Part shown: piece after piece, positions 6,830-9,767 of the stretch | Position numbering within the stretch: the stretch's first letter is position 1 | How the letters are laid out: the number at the start of each line of letters is the position of its first letter | Assembly (NCBI GenBank): GCA_013214885.1 | Contig: JABSRS010000102.1 | Coordinates: 1 to 9,767, forward strand | From: Gammaproteobacteria bacterium | GTDB taxonomy: Bacteria > Pseudomonadota > Gammaproteobacteria > Enterobacterales > Psychrobiaceae | Length of the DNA: 9,767 nucleotides | Reading direction: 5' to 3' | The notes under the pieces: generated by a model | Database searches by the model: none | What the model saw: the letters and a program-made list of their open reading frames with translations, nothing else | What the model was told of the DNA's origin: nothing | Program-made: the position numbers and the translations under genes

Positions 6830-7840
6830 TTAATGCCCCTTAAAAGACTGTTGGTTTCGAATAAAAGTGGGAATGTGTAAATAGTTATCATCGAGCGCCA
6901 TGGCTGGCGACTCCACCAACACGAATGGCGTACTATTTATCAGCTTTTCAGCGGGTTCGCATTTAGGCAGTTGCTGATCGAGACCTGTTGCAATCACCAT
7001 CACCACAATTTCCCTGTCTAACTCGGGATCAAGCGTTACCCCAACAATAACCAACGCTTTATCGTCACTTAATTCAACCCGAATTTTATTAATTAAACTA
7101 TCGTACGTAGCGACAGTAATTTCATTTTTTACAAAATACTTGAATAATTATCCCCTGAGCACGACTAATATCAGCCGAAGAGACCAATGGGTTATTAAGT
7201 GCTTGCGCCAAGGAATCAAGCGCAAAATCTTCACTATCTGCTCTACCTACGCCTAATATTGATTGTCCCTCAAACGACATAATCCGACTAGAGTCATTGA
7301 TGTCGACATTAATAAAGCAAGTTTGCGTTAACATTTGAACCAATGCGCTTAATAGATTTTTTAATACCTCATTACTTTGGTTGAATCCCGAGAATAACCC
7401 AACATTCTCTCCGATCCCTTTTAACAATAGATCATTAGACAGGGTAATGTGCGCCTGCGCTACTTGCTTAATTTCTTCAACACCTTGCAGTGCGTAATCC
7501 ATGCGCATTTTACCTTCAGACATAAATGGCAAGGTTACAATGGCCAAGCAATTAATCCCCAATTCACGGGGAATTTTAGCAACAAATGGGCTAGCGCCCG
7601 TACCAGTTCCGCCACCAAACCCTGCTGTAATGATAACAATTTGACTGTCTTTTATTGCATCCCTTAATTGTTCTTCACTTTCTTGTGCCGCTTTAAGCCC
7701 AACGTCAGGATCAGTATTCACAGCAAGTAGATTGACACTGTCAGAAAAATTATTTTTGCTAAGCATATCAACAGTATTACAACCACCAATACCAACAACA
7801 GTGATTAATAGCTGCGGCGATTTTCAGTGAGTTCATTCAT
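6830..7840 (-). pseudogene. Second FtsZ-like (tubulin/FtsZ GTPase) gene, frameshifted and internally deleted
   Basis: An FtsZ paralogue of about 336 residues if read through. The start ATG at 7840 follows TAAGG and gives MNELTENRR, then stops at 7805. The FtsZ frame resumes near 7811 with LLITVVGIGGCNTVDML and runs to a TGA at 7122-7124 beside a six-base A run (7125-7130). A third frame then continues from NEITVATYDSLINKIR to 6830. Recognisable parts are the tubulin signature GGGTGTG, the T7-loop NVDIND (catalytic Asp pattern NxDxxD kept), GVTLDPELDREI/VMVIATG, and a C-terminal tail DNYLHIPTFIRNQ matching the FtsA/ZipA-binding peptide of FtsZ (E. coli DYLDIPAFLRKQ). The linker to that tail is short, about 30 residues. 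Compared with E. coli FtsZ, about 28 residues are missing between NTD and PDVGLKAA, plus two in the first glycine loop. It is not the main cell-division ftsZ, which sits in the dcw cluster. It is convergent with the WYL regulator pseudogene. Confidence 0.85.
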
Positions 7841-7873
7841 TAGTGAGCCTTAATTCGTCGTTAACCAGAAATC

Positions 7874-7906
7874 ACTATAAATGATAGGTGCGACTAATTA
7901 TGTCGC
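7874..7906 (-). promoter_or_regulatory. Palindromic operator and -10 element upstream of the FtsZ-like gene
   Basis: GCGACT-AATTA-TGTCGC at 7890-7906 (perfect 5-bp arms, total 17 bases) matches the site at 5734-5750 in both arms and spacing. On the minus strand TATAGT (7874-7879, one mismatch to TATAAT) starts 10 bases after it and lies about 34 bases before the ATG. No -35 hexamer is recognisable; the palindrome occupies that position, which would fit activator-dependent transcription. Confidence 0.58.
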
Positions 7907-8219
7907 TCCAGAGTAATAGGTAGCGGATTAAGACTAAGTGCCATCATTTTTAATATCTTTTGCAATTTAGATCCAACATCACTCCCACTGCAGTGAGATG
8001 ATCTCGAACCAGACACGCTAAAGTGTCAATATTTAAAATGTTTCAGCACTTTAGTGATAGACTGGTTAAATTAACATAAAAAATTAATCTTTATCAGTAA
8101 TTACAGTGTTTTTGTGATTAACTGATATAGAATGGTGCGAACTTGAAGTAATATTTTCGTAATTACATCAACGTATATAAACTTGAGCTTATTTTTATCG
8201 CCAACATGATAAGCATTTT

Positions 8220-8225
8220 TATAAT
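8220..8225 (+). promoter_or_regulatory. Candidate -10 element of the minor pilin operon
   Basis: A perfect TATAAT lies 21 bases before the fimT ATG. No good -35 is found 16-18 bases upstream (the sequence there is ATCGCC), so this would be a weak or activator-dependent promoter. The region is AT-rich and chance matches are likely. Confidence 0.35.
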
Positions 8226-8246
8226 ACAACTCGGATAGATATTACG

Positions 8247-8780
8247 ATGAAAATGACATTAGGCTTCACCCTCATTGAACTCATGGTAACCGTTGCGATC
8301 GCTGGAATTCTGTTAGCGCTAGGGGTGCCAAGCCTCAATCAGTTCACCAAAAATAGTGATCTGATTAATAGTTCGAACCGCATATCAATGCTAACAGCCT
8401 TCGCCCGCAGCGAGGCGATAAAGCGTAATAATCAAGTCATTATTTGCCGTAGTAACAATAATACTTCTTGTAGTAGCAGTAGTCGGGGGTCGTCATTAAT
8501 TGTCGTCAATGATCTGAACAATGACAGCGTATTTGGCCCTAACGACGTTTTGTTAAAAAGCATAGCTTTGGCCGATGGTAGCAGTGACATAAAGCTTTAT
8601 TTTAAAAAATTTTCTAGTGCGATGATTGTGTTTAGTGTTTCTGGAGCACCCATCGAAACGGGCACAATTGCAATTTGTGACAATCGCGGACCAAACTATG
8701 CTAAGGCTATTGTCCTAAACATGGGTGGTCAAACACGACAAATCGATGAATCAAAAAGGTCATTATTATCGTGCACTTAA
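8247..8780 (+). CDS. fimT: Type IV pilus minor pilin FimT (GspH/FimT pseudopilin)
   Basis: A 177-residue minor pilin that, with PilV, PilW and PilX, forms the tip complex that primes type IV pilus assembly in the inner membrane and periplasm. A six-residue leader (MKMTLG) is followed by the prepilin peptidase site G/F and the class III signal FTLIELMVTVAIAGILLALGV, with Glu at position 5 of the mature protein and the hydrophobic helix to about residue 28. The GspH/FimT family pattern follows: TAFARSEAIKRNNQVIIC near residues 45-65, a VVNDLNNDSVFGPNDVLL turn region, and ICDNRG...AIVLNMGGQTR near the end. Two cysteines (in ICDNRG and the C-terminal SCT) could form the family's disulphide. A Ser-rich stretch (CSSSSRGSS) is unusual but short. 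The start ATG at 8247 has GGA about 11 bases upstream. pilV overlaps its last 10 bases, marking an operon. Confidence 0.88.
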   Translation: MKMTLGFTLIELMVTVAIAGILLALGVPSLNQFTKNSDLINSSNRISMLTAFARSEAIKRNNQVIICRSNNNTSCSSSSRGSSLIVVNDLNNDSVFGPNDVLLKSIALADGSSDIKLYFKKFSSAMIVFSVSGAPIETGTIAICDNRGPNYAKAIVLNMGGQTRQIDESKRSLLSCT

Positions 8781-9334
8781 AACGAGCAAGGCAGCAAGGA
8801 TTCACCCTCCTGGAAGTGATGATTGCAACTGCAATCTTGGCGACGGGGATGTTGGGCATAGCAGGGTTGCAATTAGTGTCATTAGAGAACACCAACTCCG
8901 CCTATTTACGCTCACAAGCGGTTCATATCACGCAAGATATTGTCGAACGCATGCGCAGTAACCCAACCCAACTCGAGCTGGGTAAATTCAATAATATCAA
9001 CGTCGGAGGCGAGAGTTCGGCGAGCTATAGTTCGAACACCGCACTATGCCAAGCCGCAGCGGGTTGCGATAGCGCAACCCTCGCAGATATCGATATTGCG
9101 CAATGGGCTGCGACTGTGATTGGGATTAATAAAGATAATTCGCGCCGTAAGTTGCCGCAAGCCACGGCAATAGTCTCAAATAAGGGCAATCAGTTATTTG
9201 AGATTACGGTCCGTTGGGACTCTAAAGCTTGGCATCATAATACGAGCAGTTCAAGTAGTGATGCCAGCGGGAAAACAACCTACCAGCGCATTAATAAAAA
9301 GGCGGGATACAGTTTTCGAACTGTGATTAATTAA
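8771..9334 (+). CDS. pilV: Type IV pilus minor pilin PilV
   Basis: A 187-residue minor pilin (type IV pilus modification protein PilV). A ten-residue leader ending in Gly is followed by the mature start FTLLEVMIATAILATGMLGI, with the conserved Glu at position 5 and the PilV-type LATGMLGIAGLQL helix. The next stretch, YLRSQAVHITQDIVERMRSNP, is the family's helix after the membrane span, and C92/C99 in ALCQAAAGCD are candidates for a disulphide. Near the end, EITVRWDSKAW is the beta-strand motif typical of PilV. The start is a GTG at 8771 that overlaps the end of fimT by 10 bases; AAGG lies upstream but about 11 bases away, so initiation may depend on coupling with fimT translation. pilW follows after 19 bases. 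Confidence 0.88.
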   Translation: MHLKRARQQGFTLLEVMIATAILATGMLGIAGLQLVSLENTNSAYLRSQAVHITQDIVERMRSNPTQLELGKFNNINVGGESSASYSSNTALCQAAAGCDSATLADIDIAQWAATVIGINKDNSRRKLPQATAIVSNKGNQLFEITVRWDSKAWHHNTSSSSSDASGKTTYQRINKKAGYSFRTVIN

Positions 9335-9353
9335 TCTTGATTGAGTACAAATC

Positions 9354-9767
9354 GTGAATAAAACCACAATACGTTATGTCAGTAGATCACAATTAGGTTT
9401 TAGTTTGATTGAATTGATGATCGCAATGGTTATTAGCTCTATCGTCATTGGTGGTATCTTCTCGATATTCATTAAAACCAAAGATAGTCAACGCTACTCA
9501 ATGGCAGTGTCACGAGTTCAAGAGTCATCTCGCTTTAGTCTCGGTTACCTTAAACAAGATATTCGGATGATTGGTTATCGCGGCTGCATTAGTTTTGACG
9601 ATCCCACCGTTACGGTCAATGTCAATGACGATGAGATGCCAGTTAATTTTAATGCCGCCAACAATGAACTGATTGGCTTTGAAGTCACTGCTGATTCATT
9701 TGATGATCCAATGTATGATAACGCCAGTAATATTAAGGATATTATTAAGGTCGGTACCGACGCCTTT
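9354..9767 (+). CDS. pilW: Type IV pilus minor pilin PilW, N-terminal part (3' end outside window)
   Basis: The first 138 codons of a PilW-like minor pilin, open to the window end. A 15-residue leader (ending SRSQLG) precedes the mature N-terminus FSLIELMIAMVISSIVIGGI, again with Glu at position 5 and a hydrophobic helix. The following SRVQESSRFSLGYLKQDIRM and IGYRGCIS segments are typical of PilW, where the QEssRf...l..DIRmaGY pattern is conserved. The start is GTG at 9354, 19 bases after the pilV stop, with GAG about 10 bases upstream; no other suitable start lies before the leader. The usual order in this operon type is fimT-pilV-pilW-pilX-pilY1-pilE, so pilX is the expected next gene. All PilW family members anchor in the inner membrane before incorporation at the pilus tip. 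Confidence 0.85.
   Translation, partial: MNKTTIRYVSRSQLGFSLIELMIAMVISSIVIGGIFSIFIKTKDSQRYSMAVSRVQESSRFSLGYLKQDIRMIGYRGCISFDDPTVTVNVNDDEMPVNFNAANNELIGFEVTADSFDDPMYDNASNIKDIIKVGTDAF

Larger units (their letters stand above)
7841..8246. other. Intergenic region between the FtsZ-like pseudogene and the minor pilin genes
   Basis: These 406 bases contain no gene. From left to right they hold the FtsZ-like promoter and its palindrome, two CACT-NN-AGTG palindromes (7986-7995 and 8047-8056), a hairpin GACAC/GTGTC at 8012-8027, an inverted repeat TATCAGT/ACTGATA at 8092-8098 and 8121-8127, and an AT-rich promoter-like stretch just before fimT. None of the hairpins is followed by a T run long enough to call a terminator. 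Confidence 0.7.

Noticed and set aside
6830..7054. Independent 74-residue minus-strand gene
   Set aside because: Its sequence continues the FtsZ core (GVTLDPELDREI, IATG) and ends with the FtsZ C-terminal peptide, so it is the end of the frameshifted FtsZ paralogue.
8112..8130. CRP/Vfr-type binding site before fimT
   Set aside because: Only one half-site (TGTGA at 8113-8117) is present; the position of the second half reads TATAG, not TCACA.
1..9767. CRISPR array, tRNA/rRNA genes, insertion sequence or phage genes
   Set aside because: No regularly spaced direct repeats, no tRNA- or rRNA-like sequence, and no transposase, integrase or phage protein in any frame.

Overview
The window reads as chromosomal DNA of an AT-rich marine-type gammaproteobacterium, probably of the Alteromonadales (Colwellia/Thalassotalea/Shewanella-like). 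The basis is the ArgA C-terminus, which is close to the enterobacterial one, an M2 dipeptidyl carboxypeptidase lipoprotein, a full-length ThrE-type exporter and a fimT-pilV-pilW minor pilin cluster. The placement rests on gene content and remembered family sequences; no database search was possible.

Layout. (1) 1-890, plus strand: the end of argA (N-acetylglutamate synthase), then after 6 bases a small membrane-anchored protein with a LETM1-like stretch. (2) 887-2116, minus strand: a threonine/serine exporter family protein whose stop overlaps the preceding convergent gene. (3) 2117-2522: non-coding, with a locally GC-rich stretch that may be an interspersed repeat, and a strong terminator for the next gene. 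(4) 2523-4367, minus strand: an M2 (ACE-like) zinc metallopeptidase lipoprotein with its own promoter. (5) 4528-5682, minus strand: a two-gene unit of a small membrane protein and a triple zinc-ribbon/multi-TM protein, closed by a UUCG-loop terminator.

(6) 5734-7906 is the most unusual part. A WYL-domain transcriptional regulator (plus strand) and an FtsZ paralogue (minus strand) face each other, with stop codons 9 bases apart. Both are broken: the regulator needs five frame changes to read through, and the FtsZ paralogue needs two, besides lacking about 28 codons of its GTP-binding region and two residues of its first glycine-rich loop. Each gene is preceded by a 17-bp palindrome of the form GCGAC(A/T)-N5-TGTCGC, and in both cases a -10-like hexamer begins 10 bases downstream. 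I infer a former regulator/target pair in which the WYL protein controlled both its own gene and a dedicated second FtsZ. The coding parts have decayed while the operators remain.

(7) 7841-8246: a 406-bp intergenic region with palindromes and the likely promoter of the pilin cluster. (8) 8247-9767, plus strand: fimT, pilV and the start of pilW, the type IV pilus minor pilins that prime pilus assembly. pilW runs off the end.
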